A stretch of DNA of 64,000 nt, taken from the NCBI GenBank assembly GCA_963277665.1, contig OY728153.1:272836250-272900249 (forward strand). Reading direction: 5' to 3'. Made by a program: the position numbers and the translations under genes. The DNA is from Viscum album. Lineage: Eukaryota > Streptophyta > Magnoliopsida > Santalales > Viscaceae. Shown piece after piece: positions 22,640 through 35,939 of this stretch. Position 1 is the first letter of the stretch. Every line of letters begins with the position of its first letter. The notes under the pieces are model-generated. The model saw only the letters and a program-made list of their open reading frames with translations. It was not told the origin of the DNA and did no database searches.

Positions 22640-23757
22640 CGCCCCTGTCCCCCAGCTCTCTGAGCCTGGTGCGAACCTCCTAGGGGTGGTGGTGGAAGTA
22701 TGTCGAAGCGCCTTCCACCACCTGCATCTCTCCCTACTACTCTGCCACATCCTTTTCCCGGAGGGTCTATCCGATCCACTCTATACCTCTACCTCGGTGG
22801 TCCATCCACCGCTTCCCTGTCAGCAGCTCGACGGGTCAGACAATCTCTAGCAAGATGTCCCCTATTGTCACACGCGTAGCACCGCTTCTCCCTAGGATGA
22901 CTGGATCCATCCTGAGAGCCATAGATTGTCGATCCCCTGTCTTGGGTCCTCCTCTGATGTGTCTCACATCCTAATCCCTGCGTTCGACGTCAGCTCCCTA
23001 CTGCTGAGGTCTCCAGACCTGTCTACCTGCTGTTGACTGTTGTCGACTATCTCTGCTCCACCAAGAAGCTCTCGATCACCAAGTTCCGCTCGAGCACTCC
23101 AGCATAATTCAAAATGCACAGCGGCATGAAAATATCTCGTATGTATCGTCGTAGACCTCTCTCAAAGGTCCGATCTATGAAGTACTTATCTCTGACCATA
23201 TCCATTGAGTACCTGGTGAGTTTGGTGAACCTCAAAGAATAGTCAGCTACCATCATGATGCCTTGTTAGAGCTGAAGAAGCTCATGGATGCGTACCTCTC
23301 TCAGCGTAACCAGCAAGAACTCCTCCCTAAAGGGTCGCTCGAACTCTATCCACGAAATATTCTCCTCATCGTGAGTCTGTGTGGTCAAACTCCACCATTG
23401 TCCAGCCAAACCCTAAAGAAGGCTCGCTCCTAGTATCGCCATCTTGTCTTCTAGTGTCCTCACTAGGCGAAAAACTATAGTCACCGCCTCAAACTAGTCC
23501 TTAACTGCCAGAAGGTCAGGCTCACCATGGAACCTGAGGGTTCTCTATCTCTAGAACTCATGGAGCGCGCTAAGCATGCACTCCTCGTCAGTATGTACTT
23601 CAGGTACCATGGGCTACTCTACTGGTGTTGGCATAGCTGGTGCACCACTTGGTGGCAACGCCTGGGGAACTGGTCCTTGTATCGAATCCTTGTCACTGAG
23701 GGGGTCATCCTCATGATCGTGTTTCTGAATCCTAGTGGGTATACATCGCGAAGGCAT
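22640..23757 (-). pseudogene. Gypsy C gag with CCHC zinc knuckle
   Basis: The likely start codon is at 23757-23755 (MPSRCIPTR...), followed by a Pro-rich tract (VPQALPPSGAPAMP). The capsid domain shows GLAGQWWSL, then WIEFERPFREEF, then YSLRFTKLTRYSMDM near 23245-23190. The nucleocapsid zinc knuckle is intact at 22881-22840 as CYACDNRGHLARDC (CX2CX4HX4C). At least two stops interrupt the frame in the capsid region. A 269-bp leader without coding motifs separates the start codon from the primer binding site. Confidence 0.85.
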
Positions 23758-24043
23758 CCTGTAAAAAAAATATGTACCATGAGTATATATGGATAACTGT
23801 CTCAAAGGAAATGGAAAACACAACCCATTACTATATGAGGCAGGTACCTTTCTTTTATTTCCCTACAACTAGTGTTTTTGTGTACCGAGTCAAAAATTTG
23901 GTTAATAGAGTCTTGGTGTATGGATACGATGGCCGCCCGCACCAACACTGGAGTATCTGGCCTAAAAGCTGATCTTGAAACACTTAACACCATTTCCCAA
24001 AACCCAATCTCACAGACTCTTGGTCCTAAGGTAGAACTGACCA

Positions 24044-24055
24044 CCTCTGATAACA
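24044..24055 (-). other. Primer binding site of gypsy C (initiator Met tRNA type)
   Basis: Read on the minus strand this is tgttatcagagg, three bases inside the right LTR. It matches the TGGTATCAGAGC consensus at all but two positions. It fixes the element orientation. Confidence 0.75.
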
Positions 24056-24058
24056 CTC

Positions 24059-27000
24059 TATCACAAACCATCCCAGTGGGGCACGCATTGTCACTCCCCA
24101 AACCCACCCCCAATAGGCCAGGGGCTGGTGACTAGCACCGAGCAGGCATATCAATAATATGGGAGGCATTACCTAAGAACCTACACACACGCACACATCT
24201 CCAAGCCCACAAATGCTGAAATGTAAAAACAATCACCAAGGAACAAAATGCATGCATACAACTAAACCCAACCAACAGAGTATGATGGAAAGTAAAGTGC
24301 TGAATGTAAACTAGGCCAGAATAAAAGCCCACTAAAACAAGAGTCTGAAAAGTGAAAGGTCCAACCATTAAACATAAAGAGGTACTGGGACTTCCGCTCA
24401 TAGCCGTAGGAACACCTCGTCATGTAGGGAACTCAGAAAGCTCGGTCATGTCCTGGTCTGCCCTGGACACTGTCAAAAGGCTTCCCATCTGTACAAGACA
24501 CGACACGTGTGGGAAAAGCCCGTGCAGGGGTGAGTATAAGAATACTTAGTTGAGGACCCCGAAAAACCACAAATAAATACTTGAAGTAAAGGTATAGTTA
24601 GGCCTATACAGTATATTTATACCGAACATATAGTGGAGAAACACAACCTAGATATAATCAAAACCCAGACCCATAGTCTAAAGACAATTCACACAACCGC
24701 ATACCCCCATCTAGGTATTAAGTTTGAAGATTCCACGAAGGAATCCTTCAAGGAGAACAAACTCCATAAGTCTGGTAGCTCCGATGATTTCTGTCTGAGA
24801 AGTACTGTTCGTCGGGAAACGTCATGAGAGGTAGTTACACTCATTACGGTAGACACGCTCCTAAGTGGGAAGATCACGATATATAGATACACTCATTATG
24901 GGAGACACACTCCTATGTAGGGAAGATCATGATGCATAGATGAGGATCACTTCCAGGGACATGGAGGATACCGCGACTCATCCGGAGTCACCATCTAGGT
25001 AGAGGATCAACGCCTGGTAGAGTTGGTCACGTCGATGCCTGACTCTACCTAGGTTCAGGAATGGATAGACGATCTCACTCTGGGACTCTCGGAGGGATGC
25101 CTGACTCTATCACAGAAATTCCGTCTAAAGGGATCATACTCCTTTAAAAGGAAACAATGCCAGACCTTCAAGGAATGAGAAGAGGGGGCACTAACCCAAA
25201 CAAAACATGTCCAAGACACGGTGGACAAGAGGACCAAGCTATTTTACAAAATGTACACGGCATATAGAAAAGTCACACGCCATTTCTTCTGCCCCTGGGT
25301 ACTGCCCATGTACAATGGCCAGTGTCATAAGGCTTGTCATGTAGAAAATGTCAGTACATGGCGTGTGGTATGGATTACACGCCATGTCTGAGTATCTGGG
25401 GTCGGTTCTGTATACGCTGGCCATGTTCCTGTACACGGCCTCAACCTGTGTATTCCAACCCGTGTAATCGGTACACTAGGTGACCCACGCTACTGGAATC
25501 ACCTAGTTGTGTGGTGTAGTACATGACCATGTACTACACCCCATGTCCTTGTATCCCTTGTATACATTCCATGTCCCTCGTAGCCACCTCTACCATGTTG
25601 TGTAGAGAGTACATGCCATGTTCTGAAGCCGTGTATTCCATCCCATATCCGTGTACTTTTCAAAATACATGTCGAGCTTTGGGAAAAGTCCAACATGCCA
25701 TGTGACGAAGGTCACGTACCGTGTGATTCCTCTTTGACCCCCGAAACACTATCCTCTTCCTCCGGTACTACACGGCATGTTCTTCAGAAGTACATGTCGT
25801 GTATCCCGGAATTTTCCAGAAATGACTCCCTTCACCAGGACGCTTCTCGTGCTGCCCCGTTCGTCGATCCGGCCATCTGATCGCCACAAAACTCTATAAT
25901 CTAGGTCGCCTCGACGTCCCGAAGTCATTTCAATTGTTTTCAAGCCTCCGATTGGCCCTGAAAACGTGTTTTGATCCACCCTCATGAAGAATGGTCGAAG
26001 AATGGTAATTCCCGATCCATGTCGATTCGTCTGCCGCTATCACCGTCGCACCTCCTCTAGGTCGTCGCGAGGTTGGATCTCCAATTTGGGATTGTTACGT
26101 CACAAAACGGATGTGCAATGATCTGTTTTTCATCTCCTCACAAACAACGTGAAGAATGTGAAGAACGTGCGAGATAAGAAATGGGGAGTAAATATAGAAA
26201 AGAAATTGAGGAATGAACCTCCGTCATCATTTTTCACGGTGTTGATCTTCTCCCATTAGTAGGATCAAATGGAGCGGGATCAAACGATAAACAATAATCA
26301 TGGATCAATCCCCAAAAAACATCCCAATAGAAACCCTCCCACAAGAATTAATGAATCTGTGGATAAACTTTTTCGTGGTTGATCCATGTTCGTAATTTAA
26401 ATGAAAAATGTGGAAGGAATTTAAATAACAAACCCCTACCTCAAAAGGGATCAATCGCTGATGAAGAATTCATGTTGTCGTTGTCATCGAGATCCTTCAA
26501 CTCATTGGCGCAATGATTCTTAGATTTGATTCGCCGTCATTCGTCACTGAGATTTTTCTCCAAGGCTCCATGGATTCTCAAGATTTTTCTCTCAATTTTC
26601 CATCATCTACCATCATTCAATTAAACCATTAAAAAGGGGAAGTGTGTTTTGGAATTCCATCACACTGCAGCATTAATGATTCAAGTTGTCATTTCTGAGT
26701 CATTATGACATGGCATTAATTATTAAAAAGATTCTCTATCGTTGTGCTGCAGAGAATGTTTCCAAATAAAAATAAAATAAACTTTTCCATTCATTTTATT
26801 TTATTTTACTGAAAATGCCTGAAAATTAACTTTTTCCCTCAACCCGTGCTGGTCATTGTTAGACCTGTTCTTAGGTAAATTCATTTTCTTAGATGCAACA
26901 GTGCCCTCATATTTTTAATCTGGGAATCCATTTGGAAACTTCCACAACTGTGCATAGGTGTCGACTCACTTAACATAAAAAAAAGTTCAAACCACCATTC

Positions 27001-27104
27001 TAGGATCACCGGGCCTCCGAATGATGTGCCATCTCTACGCTTGGTCTCGTAATAATTCCATATAATATTTTTTTAAAAATACATGGATAATCCAAGAAAT
27101 TACA
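24059..27104 (-). repeat. Gypsy C 5' LTR (right copy)
   Basis: The 3,046-bp repeat, tatcacaaacc to gaaattaca on the + strand, pairs with 16155-19191. The terminal tg of the left copy has decayed to ta here. The 53-bp tandem pair (24835-24940) and the palindrome-rich stretch (25240-25800) are both present. The 229-codon frame of the left LTR is broken here into three pieces in different frames. Confidence 0.9.
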
Positions 27105-28934
27105 ATGGATTTTAAGACTAACCTTGCAATATTAATCACTATTCACTTTACAGTCATCCACTTATCATAGATGTTATTCTTCTTTCATTATTCTGTCAAT
27201 ATTCTTATATATTGGGTGGTTTTTCTTAAGGTAAGTATGATTTCTATTCATTTTATCCCATCTCCACTCTTCTTCTTCCTTATTTGTCCATTTTCATGGA
27301 ATGTTAATACCCTAGAATGACATGGGAAAAACTATGGTTTAGTTTGGATTAGAATGAAATTTCATGGTGATTTGGGTTATTGACTGTATTTCCTTCTCGA
27401 CTCTAGTGGTTTTCATTGAAAGTGATGCATTTCAATTCAGATTCATGGTAGGTCTCGCAACCTAGTGGTGATTTTATAGGGATTAACATTTTTTCTTGAT
27501 ATCTTTTTTTGATTAAATTTCCTTTAAATTGTATTGATAATTATTATTTACCCATTATTGATTTAATTCATTGATTTTTTTGAAAATTTTATGGTTTTAA
27601 GTGGATTTTCGAAAACAATTGGTTTTAAATCTTGCAATGTTTTTAGAAAATTATCTCAATGATATTTTATGTTTTTAAATAGATTTATAAAGAGTGTCTT
27701 GAAAAAGTTTTTACCTTATGATTTATGCTTGATATACTATGGAAATGAGTGGTTTTGGAATACAGATTTATAATGATTTATTTTATTATAAATCTATGTC
27801 CTATAGGATACATTTGGTGTGTTGGTTCCTTAGAAAATTTAATCCCTACTTTAGGTTGTGAAATTACTAGGTAATGTATCCTTAGTAAATAGAGAGAGCC
27901 CATGATAGGATTGTAGTTCCTAAGGGAGATTGAGATATCTCCCCATCCTTTCGTTCTAACTTATCTTGTTAGTGAACTCATGTTAGAATAATACATTATA
28001 AAACTCATTGGATAGAGACAATGTTTCAAATTTATTGTGACTTGGTCGATTTACATGACTTGTGTTTTTTGAACAAATCACCTTTTTGGGTATTTTTTTC
28101 TTACTTATTATTATTATATGTTTAGATAAATTCATTATTTTATACCATGTGGATTTAATTTCTTTTTTTAATCATTGGTGACTACTTTTTTATAAATAAG
28201 GTTGTTTTGAGAGAAAAAAAGGTATTTATAAAGAAAAATTTTCAAAGTAAAATATTTATCAATGTTTCTTTCAAACTAGACCTATTTATTATCTTGTATA
28301 AAAACATTTTGTAGATTCATAGTGTTATCCTACTGGGACATTTCCACACACCCTACATAAGTAATTGGGTTCATGAAGAATTATTTTTATTGGACACATG
28401 TAAATGTAAGAGAAGCATAATGTTTGATGGATCCTCATGATTAACGATGTCCTTGATAGGTTCAGGATGTAGAAGATTATGGACTCATGGAATTTAGCTC
28501 ATGTAGATCATTTTGGGGTTTTAAGATCATTAAGATTTTATGTATTGGCCTCACCACCATTGATCTCATTTTTATCATATTTTTATGATGACTTATAGTC
28601 ATTGTATATATGTCTTGTTGATAAATTGTAATGTAAAGTTAGTTATTATATATATTTCTAGTTATTCATACATTTTATTTGTTTGGATATTTATCTATTC
28701 TTAAGACTACATATTTTATTCCAGGTAAGATCGTATTATGGATGGGTCATGATAGGTTTTTGAGAGGAATATATTCTTTGGTTATATGGATTCATAGTGA
28801 AAACCCATTACCAAATGGTTAAGGATGATACGGTAGTCCTAATCACCAAACCATAGAGAATAGTAATGCACTTTGGTCCCTACGGTCAGCTAGGTATAGT
28901 GATGGGTAGGGTCTACCATGGATGGTTTATTAAA
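27105..28934 (+). repeat. Gypsy B LTR, right part (unit 2 start)
   Basis: This continues the B LTR interrupted at 16154 and begins with the target duplication atgga. It aligns along its length with 61087-62825. It ends near 28931-28934 (ggatggtttatta), a few bases before the primer binding site. With the left part the LTR totals about 2.2 kb. No coding motif is present. Confidence 0.65.
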
Positions 28935-28937
28935 AAA

Positions 28938-28950
28938 TGGTATCAAATCC
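28938..28950 (+). other. Primer binding site of gypsy B (unit 2)
   Basis: The sequence tggtatcaaatcc matches the initiator-Met PBS with two changes in the first twelve bases. It places a gypsy 5' LTR on its left and gag on its right. Confidence 0.7.
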
Positions 28951-29524
28951 CTATTTTTATTTAGGGGTTAGTGGTTACAAGGATACAAGACATTAAATGC
29001 TAGAGAGATAGGTATAGAAGGGTGTCTGTCTAGCTCTATGTCATATTAAACCTTGAGTTTCCATGCATGGTAGGGCGTCATGTCATGATATTGAGCTCAA
29101 TTTTGATGTTTTATTATGAGATTTGGTGAGTTTCCCTACTTCTTATGTGTTTTTGGGTAAGACCATGAGTTATTCTGAAATTTTTTTTTTCTGTGTTATT
29201 CAAAGAGGGAAACTAGAGGTTCCTGGTTAGGGTTAATGGTTTAAAAAATCATGTGGTAATCGTGAGGCCTGTTATTCAATCCTTTTATTGTCACTTATCC
29301 TGGATTTCAAAACCATGCATCCAAACTATACACAATGATGAAAAGTTTAAAATTTTAATGTTTTCACTCATTTTTTGTTTGGAATTTATTTTCATGTTAA
29401 TGTCTATTGATTAAAGTTTATTAAATGGATTGATAATGATTGAATTAATATTGGCTGGGATTTTATTATGTATTAAATGTGTTTTATGTCTTTTTTATTT
29501 ATAGATAATTCCTTATATAAGGTC
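28951..29524 (+). other. Gypsy B leader, no coding seen
   Basis: Untranslated leader between the primer binding site and gag. It is AT-rich, and about 62842-63126 in unit 3 is a shorter version lacking roughly 250 bp. Confidence 0.5.
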
Positions 29525-30530
29525 ATCCTATAGTAGAATAGATAAATCTATGGATAATACTATAGAAGAAAACCCTATATTTGACCATGATATGGTGGAA
29601 TTGATTATCTAGACTATCCAATCCTTGGATCAAGAGGGTGGAGGAAATAAGTCATGAATAATTGAACATGCTCAGAAGTCTACTGAGAAGAATCCACCTA
29701 TTTTCTATAGTGACAATGGAATCCGAGATCCTAAGGAGTAGATTTAAAGGAAAAAATGTATCTTTAATTTCTTGAAGACCCATATAACCTATAATATTAG
29801 ATTCCTTACATATATGTTGGAGGAACCTGGTAAGAAGTTGTGTGAGACTATAGTGGAATCCATGTTTCATGATGATCTCCCCTGGACAACTTTCTATAGG
29901 GTCTTCAATCAGTAGTCATGTCATAAAAAATTAAGGGTGGTGAAGGCCCATGAATTTTTTACCATATAGTAAGCAGACTGGTCAATAAAGAAACATACTA
30001 CATAGTTTCTTCAGGTTAGTTAATTTGTCTCTTATGTTCATAAAAATGACTATATATAGGATATACACTTTAAAATGGGGCTAAATATCAAGATAAAGTC
30101 AATTATTATTCTTACTTTCCTATTTAATTATGTTTAATTCATTGATAAAGTGGTTATAGTGGAGGTGGACTTAGCTAGGAATACATGACTCAGTGGTGTT
30201 CCTTTGGTAGCATGAGGTATCCAAGGTTCATCCTCTTTCTAGAAGAGGATATGGGAAAAATATTTTTTTAGTGGTGGAATGGGTACTCATTAGTCATCAG
30301 GTTTTGAACTAGTGGTTTCTTCATGGCATAATACATTAACCTATATTCAATGTGGGATTTCTGGCCAAACTATACCCAAATACCTTGAGTATCTTAGGTC
30401 ATACCACCACAATGGACATTCAACTCATCTTCAAACTTCTACAGGAATCCCCTATATGGGAGTAGAGTTGGTTCTTCATTTTAGAGGGTATATAGGTTTG
30501 ATCCAAAACGTCTCTAGGGATGGGTATCTA
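29525..30530 (+). pseudogene. Gypsy B gag remnant (unit 2)
   Basis: This decayed capsid and nucleocapsid region is the fullest B gag copy in the window. A frame near 29790-29960 gives YMLEEPGKKLCE-like text, PWTTFYRVFNQ and VKAHEFFTI. The 30312-30536 open stretch contains a degenerate zinc-knuckle pair (QCGISGQ... then HNGHSTHLQ). The 72-codon minus-strand ORF at 29870-29652 is a shadow. The gene stops abruptly at about 30530, where the truncated A LTR begins; no B pol follows. The same junction near 775 in unit 1 shows that it predates the duplication. Confidence 0.65.
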
Positions 30531-30534
30531 TATT

Positions 30535-31569
30535 AGGGGAAAGGTTATTCTCATATAGTGGAATTCCTTGGATTTACCCCTTGGATTACTCTCGAACCCT
30601 TATAGCCAGACTTCATAAGTATTTATTATGAGTTGGCTCAACCCCTTTGGTCATGGAATCCCTAGTCTCTCCTCATATAATTTTATTATACTCTATACAT
30701 TATGATTCCCTATTTGGAGATATGAGACACATGACATATTTATGTACTACATGGACACCAGGGAACTAAGATACAGGTCCATGCTGGAGCATGTATATCT
30801 GTGCATATTATTGTATTATTTATGAATATATATACATGATGGAAGGGTTAAATATACATTTATAACTTTTGATGAAGCATGTATGGTCACTCTAGAATCC
30901 CATGAGGAGACTAGTTGGAAATAGTTTTTAATTTCTGAATTTTACATCATAGATGAATATTATACATGCACTCTATTACCTTTATATTGGCATGATAGAT
31001 TTATGTAGACACCATTGGTGGTGGCCTAATAAGTTAATATCACACCCTGTTCGGTCCATTGGTTGGTACCTAGTTAGACATCATGGATACAGGTAGGGAC
31101 ATGGGAAGGTCCCTACTTTCCGATGATTAGCTGATTATAGAATAAGAGCATGGGAGTAATGGATGAGCTATGGATTATGATTCTATATGGAGATAGTATT
31201 TTATTATTTTTGGTTATTTTGATATACTTTTATGTATTTTTTCCTATTTCCATGTTTTATTTTTTACTCTTTATTTAAATATATGATATTAAATAATATT
31301 TTATATAGTTCCACTATTGGCTTGTTTATTATTATAATTTGGATAATTTAATTACACTTTTCCTATTTTCATTATTACACTTCCATTGTTTATTTTTTAT
31401 TGAATTATACCATTAGGTTACACTGATCATGAGGGTATAGTCTCTCCACTATACCATCATAGGATATCACTACTAAAAGGTAGCCTCTCAAAGTTTGGAA
31501 TGTGCTTTTAAGGCCATTTGACCGACCTGGTTCGATTAATTATGAGTGAAATGGGTCTGGGATGGTATA
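30535..31569 (+). repeat. Gypsy A 5' LTR, truncated (unit 2)
   Basis: It matches the right third of 37256-40209 (from about 39180) and the unit 1 copy at 781-1823, including the same left breakpoint. It ends gggatggtata. The primer binding site that should follow at about 31573-31584 has decayed beyond confident recognition (ttgtttcaggtc). Confidence 0.7.
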
Positions 31570-32685
31570 AATTTGTTTCAGGTCTTTCATTTCCTCTTTT
31601 ATTTTTGTTTATATTATTAAACAAGACATTAGTATGCATTCTAATTGGTTAATGAACATATGTATGAGAGTATCTAACCCATGTATGGGAGAAAATACAA
31701 ATTTTCCAGGATGGGATATGATGTTCTGGATTATGGTTGTTACGGTTGTACTAATTTCACTGTTGGGTGATGCACAGGAATTGTGGTTTTCTTATTATTG
31801 TGGAATGTATTTTTACCCTTAGCCTAATAAAAAAAGGACTTTTTCTATCAAGAATTATTATAGGCATGTGAGGATTTATATTTCATGCATCATTCCATTC
31901 CATGTTTACTTATTACGTACATTTTTTTTTTCATATTCCTTGTTCCTTGATAGTTATATTTGAAATTTTTCTAATGTTTCTTTTAGGGGTAAATAATTGG
32001 AATAATTAAAGTTTCTGTATCAATAAAAATGATTTTCTCTAGTATAGTGTGATGATGGAACCTTAATTATGCAATTATATCAGGGTTTATCCATGAACCA
32101 TTGGTAACATGAGATAAAACGTTAGTTATTTTAACTTTTATGTATGTCAATTTTTATTTAATGAGCTTATGTTCATTTATAAATTAGGAATGGTCATCTA
32201 TCTAATTTATCCATCTTAAAATCTGAGTTATAGTGACATGAAGTGCCATTTTAAATTTATAATGTGTAGTAATTTATAACTTGGGAATGATAGATGTGTC
32301 TAACTGGACCTTGGTTGATATAAATATGGATATATGTATTGAAATATTTAAGGGATTTTGTACCCTTAGTTTAAATATAAGTAATTTTAATTAAATGGTG
32401 GTGATAATTGAAACTTGAAGGGTGTTTTCCTCTATAAATTAAAATTGACACACTATATACCACTACCCTAAAATGAAACATAGAACTTCAACAAGACATG
32501 ACTTTAGTAGTGGGGAGTAGACAGTATCTCTAGTGATTCATCTCTATCTTATATTACACCCATACCTAAATCTATGTGTAGATAGAGGTATTTTAATCTT
32601 ATATTGAAAGTATTTTACTTATCATATTCTTGTCTGTGAGATTTTTTCATTGTTGATTCTTATATGAGGCTTGTGTTTGTAAATT
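31570..32685 (+). other. Gypsy A leader (unit 2)
   Basis: Matches 1824-3140 of unit 1 but is shorter by about 200 bp around 32200-32290. No coding motif was seen; the 62-codon frame at 31634-31822 has no counterpart conserved enough in unit 1 to support it. Confidence 0.5.
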
Positions 32686-32689
32686 TTAG

Positions 32690-33720
32690 AGTTATTTAAC
32701 CATGATATCCTTGAGTCGAACACCAGGAGGGTGGAGATGACCATGATTATGAGGGGTGAGACCTAACTCTCCATTAATTCCACTTGTGTAACCTCATTTT
32801 ATAGCCGATGAGGGTTATAATTCCTAGTTTCGTGAGGGTTTCCTTTGACTTATTGATAATTCTTATGGAGGTCTATGACATCCCCTACTGTGAAAGAGCT
32901 AGCGTGAGAGTTTCAATAGTAGTATCCGCCCATGTTTTTAGGGGATGGGAGTCCACAGGTCATGCTATATATCTTTGATCACTTGAATATGAATCTTTAG
33001 AGGAGAGTAAATCGATTCGCTTATATGATTTTTTGTTCAACCTAGTATTGGTTCGATGTTATTACTCAGATGGACTAGTATTGATAATTTTCTTATGACA
33101 TTATAAGGATTATTTCTATGACTATTTATTTTTGAAAATTCTGAGAGATGAAAAAGATTTGGAGGTCATGAACTTTGATAATATACCCATGTAAGTTATA
33201 GATTATTCATATCTATTTATAGATATTCCTCATTTCACACCTTCCTTCATTGCGGATTAGCTTCCAAGAGCATGATGTTTTGAGGATGGGAAGAGGTATT
33301 CTATCTGATATTAGGTTAATAATTTATGTTTGACTATTTCCTCTAGAATTTTGAACCAATACCTTATTAATGAGAATAATTTGAGGTCATCCAACAGTAT
33401 AAGACATGATAGTTCAGTGATGAGAGAGGGTAGTAGTTCATCCAGTGGAAGGAAATGTCATCTGGAGGATTCTCAACAGTGAAGTGGGAGCAGAGGACCC
33501 ATTCAGGTAGCTCGACTATATTCCATCAGTGTTGTTGGAATGGTAAAGTAAAACATTTTTGTGATCGAGACCCAATTAAGTGTTAGTCCAGTGGTAGGAT
33601 GGGTTATCCTTTGAGATTCTATCAGACCTTACCATTATTTCATAGTGGGAGAGGATCTACACCAACTCCATCTTCCAAAGTAGGATCAGTATCTATGTGT
33701 CAGGCCAGAGTCTGGACTAC
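32690..33720 (+). pseudogene. Gypsy A gag remnant (unit 2)
   Basis: Same region as 3141-4200. A PPMFLGDGSPQ...LYIFDHLNM block lies near 32930-32990. A degenerate nucleocapsid region lies near 33530-33610, where text resembling a CCHC knuckle is followed by DRDP. The frame is broken by stops and indels. It precedes the protease at about 34140. Confidence 0.6.
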
Positions 33721-34129
33721 TACTAACCGTACAAGATAAGGAGGTGGAAATGGTCCAAGAGGCTAGACTCAGGATATGTAGTTCTAGTTAAGAGGACCTT
33801 CTCCCAATATTTATGTTTAGGTATAGGCCCATGGAATAATACCTATTTATTCAGTGTATTCTATACCCAAGGAGAAGGGTGTTGGTCCATCTATAGATTG
33901 AGGTTTGATTTTAGTAGCCACAACATTATTGTTTTACCTTTTTTATATAGGTGATATATATTAATTCATGCATATGAATATTGTAGAATGAATTTTTCTA
34001 AATATTTAGTATTTCTATGGTGTGATGACAATTGATACTCTATTGAAAATTTGATTAGAGAGTGTACACCAGTGTAAGGAGTTCCCCTTAAGATAGTCTT
34101 TTATTGTTTCTTATGTTACCACTTTATCC

Positions 34130-35650
34130 TCAAGATGGAGACCTTGGATATAATTCTCAAGATGGACTAGTTGGTCTCCTATAATGATTATTTTCACTAA
34201 TATCATGGTATTGTATCTTTTACCTCACTAAAGGGTAATAGTTATGTACACAAGGATGAATGGGATTTTCAGGTTGGTAGATCCATACCAGAGCTTCGTG
34301 GGTTAGGTAGAGTGACATCCCAGATTACTAGACATTATTTGTTTGACATAGGAATGAGTTAGGATGATTTCAATTCTATAGTATAAGGTTTTAGGGATTT
34401 TTTTCCAGAATAATTTTCTAGATTACCTCCTAAGATATAGGCAGAGTTTACTATAAATCTAGTTCCAAGAGCATCACCCATATCAAATCTCCTTATAGGA
34501 TGGATACTACTGAGTTGTAGAAGATCAAGAGGAACCTAGAGGATTTTAAAGATAAGGATTTTATGTCAGTCGATACTTCAACTTGGGGTTCACCTATCAT
34601 TTTCAGTAAAAAAATCATATGGTACCCTTAGGATTTCTGTATATTACCATTAGTTAAACCATCTTACAATTAATAACTGGTATCTATTCCCTCATATATA
34701 TGACCTCATTGAACTGATCTGAGGACTAGGGGTTCTTTAAAAAATCGATCTGATGTCAGGATATCATCATGTACGATTTTGGCCTTTATACATACCTTAC
34801 ACAACACTTTTATGTGGGTATGGTATTTATGAGTATCTTGTTTTGATTTTTTGTCATCTAAACATGACTTCCATATTCATAGTTTTGATGAATGTGGTTT
34901 ATCACCTATATTCAGGTTCATCTGTGGTAGTCTTATTGGAATTTATCATAGTAAATTATCTCACATAATGTGACTATGAAAAATATCTTAATATCATAAT
35001 AAATAAACTAATAGATCGACATTTTTTCTCTAAGATAAACAAATTCCACTTTTTTATAGGAAAAGTTCACATCTTGGGTCACATCATATCAGAGTAAGGA
35101 GTGTTTATTAACCTAAAGAAGGTGAAAATTATAGTTTCCTTGGAACAACCCAATAACATATTTAAAATACATAGTTTCTTGGGTATGTAAGGTTAATATA
35201 TGAACATTATTGAGGACTTTTGATTCCAAGATTCATTTATTAATGGTTTAAATAAAAAGGGTGTGAAATTCATATGGTTAATAGGATACAAGAATGACTT
35301 TAAAGAGCTGAAAGGGAGACTGAATTTCACACCAATATTGATTATTTTAGTGTCAGATAGAATCTATACTGTTTATTATTATACATTAGAATTGGTCTCA
35401 GAGAATTTATAATGTAGGAAGACCGGGCTGTGGAATTCGGTTCTCTTCAGTTGAGTCCATGTGAGAGTAATAACCCGACGCATGACCTCGAGCTGGTTGT
35501 TGGGTTTCATGCCTTTAATTATTGGATACATTATATACTCAAAGATCATTTTTTGGAGTATACAGATCACAAAGCCTCTTTAATTTCTTTAAAAACATGA
35601 TATCTATCCTGATATTATGGTTCATTCCTTTTATTATTAATTCATCATAC
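34130..35650 (+). pseudogene. Gypsy A pol: protease, RT, RNase H (unit 2)
   Basis: The protease end reads LDIILKMD at about 34145-34168. RT blocks are SPYRMDTTEL near 34490-34520, FKDKDFMSVDTSTWGSPIIFSKK near 34550-34610 and VVVLLEFI near 34925-34955. SKINKFHF and GHIISE near 35030-35095 and FLGM.GY near 35175-35200 follow. RNase H shows RLNFTPILI and an IQITKPL block near 35560. The catalytic DD position again begins with Glu, as in unit 1. The stops after GHIISE and within FLGM.GY are shared with unit 1, so inactivation came before duplication. Confidence 0.8.
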
Positions 35651-35939
35651 TAATTAATAGAAAATTCTAGAGGCCAGTGGTGAATGAAAGTTGATGGAAC
35701 CCTTTTCTCAGATGCATCTAGAGATTTAGAAGAGTTATGGGAAGTATTATCTTATAAATCTAACATTTACTTCTACACTTCTGGATAGGTTAAAGATGAG
35801 GTGTCTTGCTGATTATGAATGTTTAGTCCTATAGGAGATCATTTCATGTATGGATCCACAACCGGATTATACCATTGATGAGAATGAGGTTTTGTGTATC
35901 TATAAATTTTTTTGGGTTCTAGAAGATATCTAAGAGAAA

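Larger units (their letters stand above)
16155..27104 (-). mobile_element. Gypsy C: nearly complete LTR retrotransposon, minus strand
   Basis: The 10,950-bp element has two long LTRs (16155-19191 and 24059-27104). It carries a primer binding site next to the right LTR and a polypurine tract next to the left LTR, and its gag-pol reads right to left. It is flanked by atggg (16150-16154) and atgga (27105-27109), a 5-bp target duplication with one change. The uninterrupted site is seen at about 61086. Domain order is gag, PR, RT, RNase H, IN, chromodomain, as in chromoviruses of the Tekay/Del type. It is richer in GC than everything around it. Many stops and diverged LTRs show it is old and inactive, yet younger than the array it sits in. 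Confidence 0.9.
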
